Positions 9,591-21,810 of a stretch of DNA of 37,475 bases are shown here, one piece after another. Source of the stretch: Didymodactylos carnosus (taxonomy: Eukaryota; Rotifera; Eurotatoria; Philodinida; Philodinidae). The notes beneath the pieces are model-generated. The model worked only from the letters and a program-made list of their open reading frames with translations. It searched no databases and had not been told where the DNA came from. The stretch covers positions 1 through 37,475 of the forward strand of contig CAJNOQ010001010.1 in NCBI GenBank assembly GCA_905250885.1, given 5' to 3'. A program made the position numbers and the translations under genes. Numbering within the stretch: the stretch's first letter is position 1; every line of letters starts with the position of its first letter.

Positions 9591-11200
9591 TCCGCTTGTG
9601 GTCGGGTGATTCTTCAGGGGATGGTTTTGAAGGTGTGATTTCATTCTAACCAGTGGACTTGCGAGAAAAAAGTATATATCGATTTTGGTTTATTTTGCTT
9701 TGTAGCAGAGAAAAGCCATCTTTGTTTTTTTGTGGTTTTTGGCGCAAAGTGATAAAATAGAACGACGAAGATTTTTTGTTGAAGCATTTCCATTTTCTCC
9801 TTTATGACAAACTAGAATTCTTTGAAACTTTTCCTCAATAGATAACTCGTCATGCTCTACAATTGATATCATTTTTGTGCTTGCAAAAAAGTTTTGTCTA
9901 AAAGATCTCCAGAGACCTCCTAGAGATCCCCTCGAAACCTATTTTGTTAAAAAATGGATTATTTTACCTAAAATTAAAATGTGAGTTCTAAAACGACGCG
10001 AGAAACGGGGAAATTGACTCTTTTCTATACAACTCGATGAGCTATCTACTCAAACCGAGAAAAAACCGAAAAAATTCTGCTCGATTGTTGCATTGTCGGT
10101 ACCTAACGTCGAATTCAGTTTTTCTCGCACTGAACTATTGTTCAAAAATTTGAAAATGTTCACATTCGTGGTGTCAAACCCACTTTACATCCGGGTTCAC
10201 CTGCCAAGCGAAAAATGCTCAATGTGCCGCAGACATGGTACTAAAAAATGGTTCCACGCGAATTGCATACAAATTAAAATCAGAGTACCTTTTGCGTTAT
10301 TCGAATATTTTGTATTCATTTTTGTTTGCAATATCGTCAAGCTTTTGATTTAGCGTTTCATTTTTGTATTGTAATAAATCAAAACGATTATTATTGCGAT
10401 GAATAACAGTACTAAGAAGAAACATAATAGCCATAAAAACGTGGTCGACTGAAGTTACTTGGGTATTTTCCATTGAATTTTTTCTCTGGTCATCGTTGCT
10501 GCCGTTGATTATGTTAACGTTTCTGAGCTTCTGCAACGTTGGGCGCGACTTTGAATTCTTCAGCACCAATTTCAGGTGATGAGTCTTCTTTTGCATTTTG
10601 ACTGCTAGTAATCAATTGATTTGTACCATCTGGCTTACAAAAAGAATGAAATGGGACACTATGTACTGGAAAGAAAACTCAGCGTTGGGCTCTTATTTGA
10701 TAATTGACTGTGCAATTATGCAGAACGTTTAATAAACTAGTCTGGATCGAAATATTTACGACAAGTGGAACTAGAGTTTTTCCTGCTATGGCATCCAACC
10801 GATAGATCAAGCATTTTACTCGCTTCCCTAACCGCTAATAATTTCTCTTTTTCAGATGAATGAAGTTCACAAAAAAGTGTTTTACTCGAGGGTTCGAGAA
10901 GCCAGCTGAACCAAAGTATCTTCATAAATCAAACAAAAAAAAGCTGTTCCGGACGCTGTTGGACAGTGTTTATGGCGTTAACTTATTTTTCTGCCCAGTA
11001 TTGAATCGTGTGGGATCAAGGGCACACAAGCCACGTTTTCGTCTCGAAGTTTTCGAAAATATATTAAACACTGAAGCGGACAATTGCCCGCGCAGAATCG
11101 CACCTTGTCCAAAAGTTCTCTGGGTGGAGGAGAGACTCAGTACGAGTTTTTGAGAATAGATTAGGTAACCAGTATAGAAATACCTGAAATAAGACAAAAC
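9591..11200. other. gene-poor interval with weak open frames
   Basis: Several frames of 60-99 codons overlap on both strands. On the minus strand, about 10595-10297 contains one hydrophobic segment (VFMAIMFLLSTVI) and a short coiled-coil-like end, and 10925-10737 ends VREASKMLDLSVGCHSRK. The latter begins after a TTATTAG with GGTTAGGGAAGC, which resembles the exon-2 start of the secreted gene at 559 (TGGTTAGGGAAGC). None shows a domain I can name. I list them as unproven. Confidence 0.3.
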
Positions 11201-11803
11201 TGCTAAAATTTGTGTCTATTCTTTAATTAGAACTAGACATCGTGTATAAAATTGCTAAAGAAGACAAACCATGAACACAATAAGATTGTCATTTAATTAG
11301 AACTTTGTTATTATAAGTAGTTTTTCTACATTACCCTTAGAGTGAAATATAAACAAATTTAGCCAATTCTTGATTCATGCAATATCAACCTTACATCTTA
11401 TGTTATTCAATAACAGATTATAATTCTCATCAATTAATGTACACATACTCATGAAGATCTGTGAAACTTACATTATCAAGGGATCGTCTCGATTAGATGT
11501 TTTATTTTCAAACATGACTTTTAACAACACGATCAATCAGATTTTATTTATCCGCACCACGATAAATATATACGCCTAGTAAAAACAATCAACAATTAAA
11601 AACAAGAAATAGATAGGAAGTGTGTGTGTGTGAGTATGAGAAAGAGAGAAACAACAAAGACACAATAAAAAAGAGAAAGAACGTTTATCTTTTATAAGAT
11701 GCGCTAAAACAACAACTAAAATAATAAATATGAAATGAGTAACATGGTTCCCCTTTTTCTGATTTCACGTTAAACAAAAAGAATAAAATAAAACAAAAGT
11801 TGA
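11201..11803. other. 3' flank of TRAM1, AT-rich, no other gene
   Basis: No gene is seen. It includes a short (GT)n run near 11622-11632 and a minus-strand AATAAA (TTTATT at 11543-11548), a plausible polyadenylation signal for TRAM1 giving a 3' UTR of about 260 bases. Confidence 0.45.
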
Positions 11804-14300
11804 TTAATTTGTTTTTTTGGGTCCACTTGTTCCTGACGGTGATAATTTAACATCTCTGTTATCAACATCTACATCATCACTATCATCTTTTGCCGATTCA
11901 GCTTGTTTCTTGACAAGAGTTTTATTTTTATTTTTATTTTTATGCAATGAGCTAACTGATGTCTTTTGTGTTAATGCTCGTTGTTCACGTCTTCGCCTCA
12001 AATGAAAATTGATAAAATTCCACATTAACCATAATTGAATCATAACCATAGAAAACAATGTTAACATTCTCACAGTTGATGTATTAAAATTACTTATAAT
12101 AACACTTTCATTTCCACCGATGCCTGTTGTTGTTGAGGCAAATTTAATTTTATCGATAGAATTTGTTTTCAATCCAAACCAAAATGTTAGCCAAGCAATA
12201 ACAACTAAAATATTCAATATTTATCATAGCTAGTTTTAAACAGACAAATAAATATCGTACCTGATATTAATCGGCCAAATACAAACATGATATTCCAAAG
12301 TGTAAATGTATGTTTCGCATGTTTTATTGTTGTTGTTTGTTTATGATTCGAATAAAAATAGATGATACGAGAACAATGAAAAAATATTTCAATCAGATAA
12401 TGAATATTCAATAATACCAGTGTAATACGCCAGAAACGTGTCAGATATCCGTACAATATAGCTATTAAATATAAACTTGTATAAACAATACGTTGTGGTA
12501 TATCTTCTTTACGAATTTTTTGTAAATATAATTCAGGAAAATTATGTAACCAATAGGATATTTGCACGAGAAAATATAATTTTGTCATGAGTGTCATACC
12601 AACATACGGATAATCTAACCATAAATAAGATAAACCTGATTTAAAGTATCCTTCTTCATTCATTATGATCAATGACCATAAAACACTTATAACATAGAAT
12701 AATAGTAATTGACCAGATTCATAGAATTTTGAATTCTTTGATTTTGATAAATGTAATTTTCTTCCAATTTTATCTAATATATATTCTTGTATAATAGCAT
12801 GACCCGTAATACAAACTAACGTGTAAGAAAATAGAATGGCCAAATCTTTATATCCATAATTGTATAACATTCGTTGTTTTGTTACACTTTCAATATTACT
12901 TGTTGTCACATTTGTTGTCACATTATGGCGAGGGCCAAAAAATGCTGTACAATAGGGTGATGTCACATGCACAACAGTACCCACTGCAATAACCATCAGA
13001 ATACCACAGGCAATATCTCCTAAAAAATTAATTAAACATTTATCACACAATGCATCTCCAATTGTGTTTCCCAGAGGTGCAGAATCTACCTGTAAGAATA
13101 AAAAGCATTTTCCAATAAGAAAATTTCCAAAAAGAATTCTTCAGTGTTGTAAGAATAAAGGTCTCTGGAGACTCCGGTTTTGGGGAAACCAGTTTTTCAG
13201 AAACTCTAAAAAATAAATCAGAACCTTTCTTAATAAGGCCTGATTGCAGTCTGCACATTTCTGATTAGAATGAGACATCTCCCAGCTCTACACGACCTTT
13301 CTTTGCAAAGTTATAGAATTTACAAGAAAAACCCTAAATTAATTTCTTCTTATTTCTGTAGCTTTGAGCTGACAATGAATATTTAGGGCTTTTCTTGTAA
13401 ATTCTATAACTTTGCAAAGAAAGGTCGTGTAGAGCTGGGAGATGTCTCATTTTAATCAGAAATGTGCAGACTGCAATCGGGCCTTATTAAGAAACGTTTT
13501 GATTATTTTTTAGAGTTTCTGAAAATTTAGTTTTCCAAAAACCGGGGTCTCCAGAGAGCTTTGGAGAAAAACCATTGTGGTATTCGGATTCAGCACACTC
13601 GATTACCCATAGTCCACTAAGTTTTAGGCGAAAACCGATGGGACAGCTGGTAGCCTTCCCTCGTTAGACCAATATTTAATAGACTGTTTGAGATAATGAT
13701 TCATACGTGTAAAAACTATTTAAATACAAAGAATTACGGCCTGTCCACCGAAGTTTGCTACCGCAAGTGTGATTCCGCGACGATTTTTCACTAAATTAAA
13801 ATGGTCATAACTTTTAATGAAAAGCCGTAGAGAGTCGAACAGCATTTCGTTGGAAAGAAAAGACGTAGCTCTTTAAAACTGGATCCAAGCGAATTGTTCA
13901 AAAATTTTCGCTTAGACGAAGCAATTAAAAGAATTTGGATCTCTTTTGACAAAACAATGAAGTTAAGAGATATGTATGTTTCACATTTTTTCGTCTGAAC
14001 GAAAATTTTTGAACAATTCGCTTGGATCCAGTTTTAAAGAGCTACGTCTTTTCTTTCCAACGAAATGCTGTTCGACTCTCTACGGCTTTTCATTAAAAGT
14101 TATGACCATTTTAATTTAGTGGAAAACCGTGGCGGAATCACACTTGCGGTAGCAAACTTCGGTGGACAGGTCAATTACCTTTTGTTATTATTAGCTTGAA
14201 GTATATGAGACTTACCATGATTTTGTATTAGATAATCTTGACTGAATATGGGTGGATTTTTTGTACCAGATTTCTTCTTTAATCCTGCTGGTGGTGCCAT
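11804..14300 (-). CDS. TRAM1: translocating chain-associated membrane protein (TRAM)
   Basis: TRAM is a multi-pass ER membrane protein at the Sec61 translocon that helps nascent secretory and membrane proteins enter the ER. Exons 14300-14216, 13019-12261 and 12204-11804 join to 1245 nt, 414 residues (vertebrate TRAM1 is about 374). The N-terminus MAPPAGLKKKSGTKNPPIFS through QNHGDI matches the family's basic start and QNHADI motif. The TLC-domain core follows: IIQEYILDKIGRKLHLSKSK, SKFYESGQ, YWLHNFPELYLQKIRKEDIP, then NIMFVFGRLIS. The last exon has a final membrane segment, WNFINFHLRRRREQ, and a charged, disordered cytosolic tail rich in Lys/Asn and Asp. NVTT sequons in the first lumenal loop fit N-glycosylation. 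Intron 1 is 1196 bp, far longer than intron 2 (56 bp), because two fold-back elements occupy it. Confidence 0.95.
13162..13557. mobile_element. fold-back element in TRAM1 intron 1 (first)
   Basis: Arms of about 178 bp (13162-13339 and 13379-13557) are inverted copies with scattered differences around a ~40-bp spacer. The shared core includes AAAGGTCGTGTAGAGCTGGG on the right arm and its inverse on the left. The outer ends read TCTCTGGAGACYCCGG. No target duplication is clear. It has no coding capacity. Confidence 0.85.
13732..14178. mobile_element. fold-back element in TRAM1 intron 1 (second), TSD AATTAC
   Basis: A 435-bp element (13738-14172) begins GGCCTGTCCACCGAAG and ends with its inverse, CTTCGGTGGACAGGTC. 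Arms of roughly 180 bp are highly similar (both carry the GGATCCA site and ACGTAGCTCTTTAAAACTGG or inverse) and flank a spacer of about 77 bp. AATTAC at 13732-13737 and 14173-14178 looks like a 6-bp target duplication. Superfamily not recognised. Arm similarity is high, suggesting it is young. Confidence 0.85.
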
Positions 14301-17300
14301 GATCGATCGTATGTCTTTTTTTATGATGGCGAATACTTAAGGAAAAACGAATGAAAAGGGAGAGAATGAAAAAGAGAGGAAAAGAAATTCAAAACTCTAA
14401 AAAAGAAGTCAAACAATTTATTCAAAATTGTCTTCTAAGTAGAGAAACAATAGTTTTGGATCTATGATAGTCTACATTTCTTTTATCAACTTAAACTCCT
14501 CGTAACTTATTAGTACTGCTGATTTTATCTCAATATGTGAATATCATTGACAAAGTTGAAAAAAGTTTACATAACTTGTTCGGCATAGATATTCTATTTC
14601 TGTGAATATATATCACATGAATTACTTAACTAGTGAATGACTAAAATCGATTCTTTAAACACGTGACAATGGATAATATCAATTACAGCCGTTTTTTTAG
14701 GATTCACTCTAATATAAAAAGATACACACTACTTTACTTGAAATCAAGTGTTAGAAAAATTATCAAAGAAACAGTACGATTATATACAAGAAAAAGGGGA
14801 AGTATATAGTCTGATTTTATACATGTGTGCAATCGGAGTGAAGAAGAGGATCAATTTATTACTAATGACGATGGGATAAAATAGTAAAATAAGACGATTG
14901 AAAAAATGATAAATTCGTAAGATCGAACGTCTTCCTAAAGAGAAGGGGAAAAGTCTTGTTTTCTTGACATACTTTCTAAGCCACTTTACGATTTAAACAA
15001 TCACTTCATTGCCACTTGCACACTTAAAGTAACACTTTAGCATAATAGGTCATACTACACTTAAAGATTTTTTCTTCTCGGTTCTATTGATCTCATTCTA
15101 TTTTCAAACAATTTAACTCTAATCTAACCGTTACTTATTTTCACTCTAGTTAGTTATCAACAACTAATTTCGAGATATATTACGAGTAAAATCAAAAGAA
15201 ATTATATGTGCTAAAAACAATATGATAAAGTTTCATGTTACCGAAAAAATAATACAATTATCTTTCTCATTAAAAGTACTTTTAATGAGACTACTTTTTG
15301 CTTTTTATCTATTTCAATGGTTTCTGACCAATAGCAATTCTAAGCATACCGAATGTTAAACAAACAGCGTTGAGAAACTAGATAGATACAGATGAAATGT
15401 TGAAAATGTTTAAAAAGAGTCAATAATGACATAAAAGGGTGAACGTGTAAAACGAATAAAATAATCATGAATCAAACCATCAAATTTCATTAGATTTCTT
15501 GAATCTTATACATGAAAAACGTGAACAACAAATCTTAACGATCGAACAGATATGTTATTAGTGAATGTATGAAACATTTAAATGGCACGATGAACTGTTC
15601 GTTAGTTCAAGAATAAGATGAGAAATAACAACAGCGCCGAATTTACAAGTAAGAATAAGTGTAATTAGTTAGATTCAACGTTATAATAGAAACAAATAGC
15701 TTATTGACAAAGTGCTCGAAAAGGTTACTAAAGAAGTTAACAAAGATTTAAAAATAATCACTACTAGCATTGCGTCGTCATGTATTAAAAATAACTCAAC
15801 GTCAATTGGCTAAGATAATTCATTTTTCTACAGATAATGAATAATCTGATTGGAGTATGTCCATTTCTTAACTATTATTTTAGTCCAAAAGATGGAATAT
15901 TAAAATTACCCATTGGTTTCTGAAGTGTTCTACAACAAAATGGTTTTTATGTCTTGGCTTTGTCACGATCATTTGTGTTATCGATAGATATTTTGTTCAT
16001 TGAATGATGAAGATTGTACATTCAAAACATCAATCGACTGTTTTCTAGAAAAAATTCAATTAATTTAACAAATTTGAAAAATGTTAATATTCAACAATTA
16101 TTTTATATATCAAAAGATTTTTAATCAAATAAATATAAATTAATACGAGAATATTTGTTAATAGTATAAATGATGGCTTATTTAACAAAAGAAATTAGCA
16201 ATAAATTAACTTTATTAAAGTGACAAATACAACAAAATGTTAGCACTTGAAAGAGAAAAAAAATATATATAATTACAACACAATGTCGATTACGCTATGT
16301 GAACTTCGGATGAAATACCGCAGGTGATTCAACATATTAATGATGTTTTTTTCTTTTTTTTCTTTTTCTTCTTTCAATGCGGTTTCTTTTTCTTTATTCT
16401 GTCGGATTTCTAATCTTTTTTCAATTTCTAAGCTCTTGTTTTATATATAGAAATATTTTTTTCTCAACACATATACTTTTTTTATATAGTGCCTTGTCCT
16501 TTGGCAATAATATATCAAATACATCAAAACACAAATCATTTTCTACACCTGCTTACATTCTAAAATGTTTTTGGTTTTAAATTTATTTAATAAATGCAGA
16601 CTGTTTTAAAATAAACGATCAAATAAACCACAAAGCATAAATCAATTTTTTCAACAATTTCACTTATGTGACAGCTGACAACATCGAGAGTAAAGATTTT
16701 CCTCTTTTAGAACTATTCTCTTCTGACTAGTAGCAATACAAAAAAGCAAAAACAAAGGCTGTTTCTTCGTTGGAAGCAGGGGGAAAAGAAATTTAATAGA
16801 TTACGGACTTAGTTTCTGTTCATCCAAGACTAGTACTTTTTACATAAATCATACTGCTACCATTTAATGAAAAGGTAAGTTGTTAAGTAACTTCAGTCTA
16901 CATAAATAATCCAAGCGCTAACACTACGAGGAACTGACTAGCCCTTTTTTTAAGAACTAAGAAAAACATTGCAAAAAATTCCGTCTACTTTTTATTCTTT
17001 ATCAGATTGAATACAACACATCAAATACAGAGAGAAAAACAACGTATAAATGAGATGAGTCAAGTTCGTTTATATCAAAATCATTCAACAAAAAATAGAA
17101 ATTTAGTGTAAAAAAAATCACATACAAACAAAGAACATGAAAATATAAGTAAATAATTCTAATTCTATTCGAGCTCAAATATAAACAGGCATTATCAAAA
17201 CGTTGATCCAAAAATGTGTAGAACAACCTCTGAATGAAAGTGTTTATAACATAAAGTAATTTCCTAAAAAACAACAGTTAGAAAAATACCAGAAAGAGTT

Positions 17301-17402
17301 GTGAGCCTGTATATGCACAAAAAACAAAGCGAAAACTTCTTATATATATGCATATAATCATTTCACACACAAAAACTACTACATGAGAATACTTTTGTTC
17401 AT
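14301..17402. other. 3.1-kb AT-rich intergenic region
   Basis: Between the TRAM1 start and the MOB4 stop I find no convincing gene; open frames at 16377-16580 and 17002-17274 are low-complexity and TTT/AAA-rich. A perfect 26-bp palindrome at 15265-15290 (TCTCATTAAAAGT and its inverse) is the only structured feature. The interval should contain the TRAM1 promoter and the MOB4 3' UTR; TTTATT at about 16990 is a distant candidate poly(A) signal for MOB4. Confidence 0.5.
15265..15290. repeat. perfect 26-bp palindrome
   Basis: TCTCATTAAAAGT followed directly by ACTTTTAATGAGA, with no spacer and no mismatch. It stands alone in AT-rich intergenic DNA about 1 kb upstream of the TRAM1 start. Confidence 0.85.
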
Positions 17403-18601
17403 TTAAGTGTCATTTTCCGTACCATTCTTACTGTTGGACGAACTATGAATCATCGAGAAATGTAAGACATTTGAGAACGATGATGGACTGTTATTATTAC
17501 TATTTGTTGTTGATACTGTTTTAACTGATGTTGTTGACTGTGAGAGTATTGTGGTGTTCATCGTTGTTTCTTGATTAACACCGCTTATTGGCACAATTAA
17601 ATTATCTTTTGGAATCAAGTTATATTGAAGAGTAAATACGGTAAATCGTCGACATAGATGTGTACGATTTTCAAATTCATCATAGATATGTCGATGATGA
17701 TAATAGGCGTGAGAAAATATACGATAAATTCGACGACATATTGATCCTAGTTTAGCTACAGATGTGTCTTTAATATTGACTCTTAATAAAAATAGAATAA
17801 TAGATAAAAGGTCACATTAACTTATACATAAAAATGAAAATATTGGAAATGTTTTGTCTGATTCTCGTGCAGTAACTCGATTAAAAGTACTTTTTGTTAT
17901 TAAACTATACTCTTAACTAATGTTTATCAAACTTTTTCTTTTACTAAAGGAAAGAACTAATATTACAAACCTGCTTGGAAAATATTTGTTACTATTCAAT
18001 AATGAAATTGCTCCATCCAGTGTATGTCTTGTATAATCAATTGCAGAACACTTAAAATTATAAATATTATTAAGCTAAGCGTTAATTAATGAATCTTACA
18101 TCTTTTGGATTTTTGTGTGCTGCACATAAAAAAATCCATTGTTCTGTGGCCGTCATTTTTGAACATGTTTCCGGCAAACATTCATGCTGTATGAACAAAA
18201 AAAAGGATAAAATAGAAACAATAATAATCACAAAAATACATATCCATTTACTAAAACAACAGCATGATAAACCTACTTGTAATCGAACAGTTAGATCGTT
18301 TAATTCAAGACAAAATTGTCTCAAATGTTCATATTTCCATACGGCTTCATCTTGTTGATCAGAAGATGAAAGTATAAAATTAGTATCAGCTGAATTTCGT
18401 CGAATTGCTTGTTGAATGTACTAGTAAGATATAAAAGAAGATATTTCAAAAAATATTCTTGTTCAAATTTACCTGTTGGATATGATAAAGACTATCCATA
18501 TTTTCAGAGTTTTCTTCAGGCCAATGACACCAATCTTTTGCTTTTGTACCTGGTCTATTTCGTCTTAACGGCATTTTTGTATTGATTTGTAAATCGGTCA
18601 T
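17403..18601 (-). CDS. MOB4: MOB-like protein phocein (MOB4), STRIPAK subunit
   Basis: MOB4 is a MOB-family adaptor in the STRIPAK phosphatase-kinase complex and is linked to Golgi/vesicle traffic and Hippo control. Exons 18601-18473, 18420-18277, 18186-18100, 18050-17971 and 17781-17403 join to 819 nt, 272 residues. The protein follows phocein closely: [14 protein letters not shown] near the start, [76 protein letters not shown] and PKDNLIVPI. The MOB zinc site is present as C-x4-C (CLPETC) and H-x4-H (HAYYHH). Vertebrate phocein is about 225 residues; the extra ~45 here are a Ser/Thr/Asn-rich, probably disordered C-terminal tail encoded in the last exon. Introns are 52-189 bp with GTAAAT, GTAGGT, GTAAGA and GTTTGT donors. 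Confidence 0.96.
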
Positions 18602-19026
18602 TATCTAAAGTTAGTATCTACAATAGAAAAAATAACAACGAAATTTTTAGTCAAAAGACGTTGTTCAAATAGAGTCCATGACATTTTAAAAGATCTCTTT
18701 TATTCAGATAATTACATCGTTCTAAAAGATAATCTTCAAAATTTGTTTGTATACATTCAAAATTATTTAGAAAAAACTTGATTTATTGAACAAAAATGTT
18801 TCATACAACAAACGTTACTATAATATCTAACTATGTGAAAAATAAGGCGAGGGTAAATATAAAAAATAAACATTGTTACCTTCATTTCTATCGCCGTAAC
18901 TGGTATTCAAAAGAGAAAATAGAGTGTAAAATATAACAGAAATGAAATTTATTAAAAAATACATCATCTTAATGAGAGATTATATATATCACAAGGAAAA
19001 AAATCTATTTATTCAAAAATGAGACG
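18602..19026. promoter_or_regulatory. short spacer between INPP1 end and MOB4 start
   Basis: This 425-bp gap must hold both the INPP1 3' UTR and the MOB4 promoter and 5' UTR. A minus-strand AATAAA (TTTATT at 19008-19013) lies 14 bases past the INPP1 stop and is a good poly(A) signal. No promoter motif is clear. Confidence 0.5.
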
Positions 19027-20861
19027 TTATTTTTCTTCTTCTGGCTGTATTAAATTTTTATTTTTAGCTAAAATTTCTAAAGTATCTTGTAAATCTTTTA
19101 TATTCGAATATGCGATAAATGGTACGATTAAACATTCAGTCGGTTTAAATTTTTTCGATAAAATCTTGTTATAAACTAATTGATATTTTAACCAGTCAAC
19201 ATCTGTCATATTTAAAACTGATTGTGTTGTTGATGTCTTCAATAATTCATATTGATCTACAGCTTTCTGTAAATCAATTACTTGACCATTCATCGACTTT
19301 ATAATTGCATGTGGGGCACATAAATCCCAAAAAAATGCGGATGACTTTGTTAAAATATAGATGTTAGCCTGTTTCAATGCAACACACATCAATTTATTAC
19401 CTAGAAAATACAACACATATTTATTATGAGAATAGAACGAATATATAAAATTAAATTGTTCAATAAAAATGGAAAACTTTTGCTGCTTTAGCTTTAATAA
19501 TCTAATCAGATCGAACGATAGGTTTTAATTTTCAGGAGACTAAAGCTAAAGAAAGTATAATTTAAATTTTATTTTTATTTTACTTTTCTAGATATATCTT
19601 AACAGACCGTTGAGAAATATTTACCGCACGCTGCCACATCTATTTTGTTCCAATCATTAAATAAATTTGTAAATGAATGGTTGTTCACAGTTCCATAAAT
19701 AATTGTTCGCTTTTGCGGTTCTTTATTGGTCAATTGTTGGTGAACTTCTGATATATTATTATAATTTTTCTTTTGATACGATGTTCCCCAATAAACTAAT
19801 CCTTGCCAACTAAATAATACAAAGTTATTAGATTAAACGTTTTAGTTTATTACAAAGATGCATTCACAACTAGAACGCCTACCTATTGTCAGATAATTTT
19901 TGGTGAAATACTTTATTAACAATGCCAATAATAGCCTCTCCTGTTGAAACATCGAAAATACCTATCAGCACCATGGCCTTTAAAAAGATGTACATTCGCT
20001 TTATCCTACAATATTTACATGATGATAAGTTTTGTACTCACTGTGGGCAAGCCATCAATATTTATTCCTGTTATGGGACAAATCAATCCATCTACTCCAC
20101 TAATGTACTGATGCGTTCCATCAATTGGATCTATCCATACACCAACATTAATCAAATCAATTGTTGTTGTTTCAGGAATTTTATCGAATGATAATTTCGG
20201 AATGGTTGCGATATTTTTACATGAAATAAGTTTCGCCAAATCGTTCATTGTTTCACATTTGATTTTGAACAATTTTTCTTAATATAAAAGAAAAATTAAT
20301 GTTAATTGATTGAAAGGATTAGTATCATTCAATTTACGCAATAATTCAAGAGTTTGTTCTATGGAACCCGATACATCTATGCGAAATTTTTCATCCTGGA
20401 TTTGAATTGAACCATCTTCTTCACCGTATATTCTTTCCTCAAGGGTTGGATACTAAAAATACATTTTAAAATAGTGTACAATGGATAATAAAAAAATACG
20501 GAAGATGTATATCTAACTTGAACCAATTAAGAAAACCAAAATAAAGAATAACGACATGAATATACCAGTTGTTTTAAATCGTATTTAACCACTTCTTGAA
20601 TTAAAACATCAGCAATTGTTTTATAATCAACATCAAAATGTTTACTTTTCTCATTGCCTAATATATAAATGAAAAAGAGCTTGTGATAGTTCTAAGAATC
20701 ATAAATTCAGACTGTTTCTATCTCATGTTATACGTGCCTGATTTTTCTTGCACAATATTATCAAATGCTGACTGCATATGCCGAATTAATCTTGCAATAC
20801 ATGCTGCCTTCTCTGAACAATATGCAATTCTATGAACAAATTCACGTAATGGAACAGACAT
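19027..20861 (-). CDS. INPP1: inositol polyphosphate 1-phosphatase
   Basis: This Mg2+-dependent, lithium-sensitive phosphatase removes the 1-phosphate from inositol 1,4-bisphosphate and 1,3,4-trisphosphate, feeding inositol recycling. Exons 20861-20738, 20657-20566, 20452-20338, 20277-20042, 19977-19883, 19809-19625 and 19400-19027 join to 1221 nt, 406 residues (vertebrate INPP1 about 399). The N-terminus has CSEKAACIARLIR and DYKTIADVLIQEVV. Metal-binding residues are visible as YGEED (81-85) and WIDPIDGT (158-165, with D160 and D163). The C-terminal metal motif is FFWDLCAPHAII (W307, D308). The closest alternative, bisphosphate nucleotidase, is less likely because the N-terminal motifs match INPP1. 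Intron 1 starts GC rather than GT; only that donor keeps the frame (SG|NEKSKHF). The other introns are GT-AG, 64-224 bp. Confidence 0.94.
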
Positions 20862-21810
20862 AATCTAAAATAAATATGAAAAAAAAAAGATAACGTAGAT
20901 TTATGGATTCGAGAAAACAATTGTGAAATTTTCTCTTCGAAGCAAATATCATGCTATGCTAATGACATCTAAAAAACTTCCATCTATTTTATTCTTTATC
21001 AATCTGAATAAAACTCGCCATAAGAAGAGTAAACATTTGGAACGAAAATCACTTTCTCTCGGTTTTTTTTCTACAAGAAATAAGAAAAGAAAACTAGCGC
21101 TTAACAACCGCTTTAATTAATAAGCTTTGAAAAGGAAACAACATCTCAAATAAGAAGACGAAACTCTATGATTTTCTTCGCGCCATACACTACAATGTGG
21201 AGCTCGGAAAAACTATAAATGTATGAATTATACGTCATCGTACGAGATGCTCCGAGATCTTCAAAAACTGTTGGACAAGCTGTTTTAATAAACTAAAACT
21301 TGACTGTTTTCATCATAGACGCGCAGAGGTGCGTTCGAAATAGCTGAAAAAGGGGCATTCCTTGTAGATCAGTAAGATGTCTATATTCTGACATCGTGCA
21401 TGTTCATCAGTAAGATGTCAGGCATGCCCGCAGTGAGATTGAAACGTAACGTAAAAGAATAATAAGAAAGAAAGTATGATGACAAAAAGATAGCAACGTA
21501 AAAGAGAAAAATCAAGAAAGCTCAGCTCTCCGCCGCTTCACTCTGTCGCCTTAAAAATGTTTTTTTTTTAAATTTAAAAGACTTTTCAAAATATTAAATA
21601 TATCACAGTGATTAAAATTGTCCAAAAAATATCTAAAATTCGGGCGAATTTGGAAGATATCAGCATAGATAATTAGAAATGCAGATCATTTATCAACATA
21701 ATATGATCTAACTAAAAACCTCTCTATACAAATCTAACACGTGACTAACGGATTTGGCAAAAAAAATAAGCCTTATCTCGTTGTCAGGATAACGAAAACA
21801 GAAAAATAAT
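20862..21810. other. INPP1 promoter side and LOG-gene 3' flank; no gene seen
   Basis: About 950 bp with no convincing gene; a 65-codon plus-strand frame at 20923-21120 is lysine-rich and unremarkable. The word ATCAGTAAGATGTC is present twice (about 21368 and 21407). Nothing else is organised. Confidence 0.4.

Noticed and set aside
10093..10353. Possible zinc-finger protein (CSMCRRHGTKKWFHANC)
   Set aside because: Cys/His spacing does not match a finger type I can name, the rest of the frame is low-complexity, and the frame is embedded in repeat-like DNA.
10737..11197. Protein-coding gene in the 10.7-11.2 kb interval
   Set aside because: Frames overlap on both strands and none shows a known domain or a consistent intron chain; kept only as a weak note.
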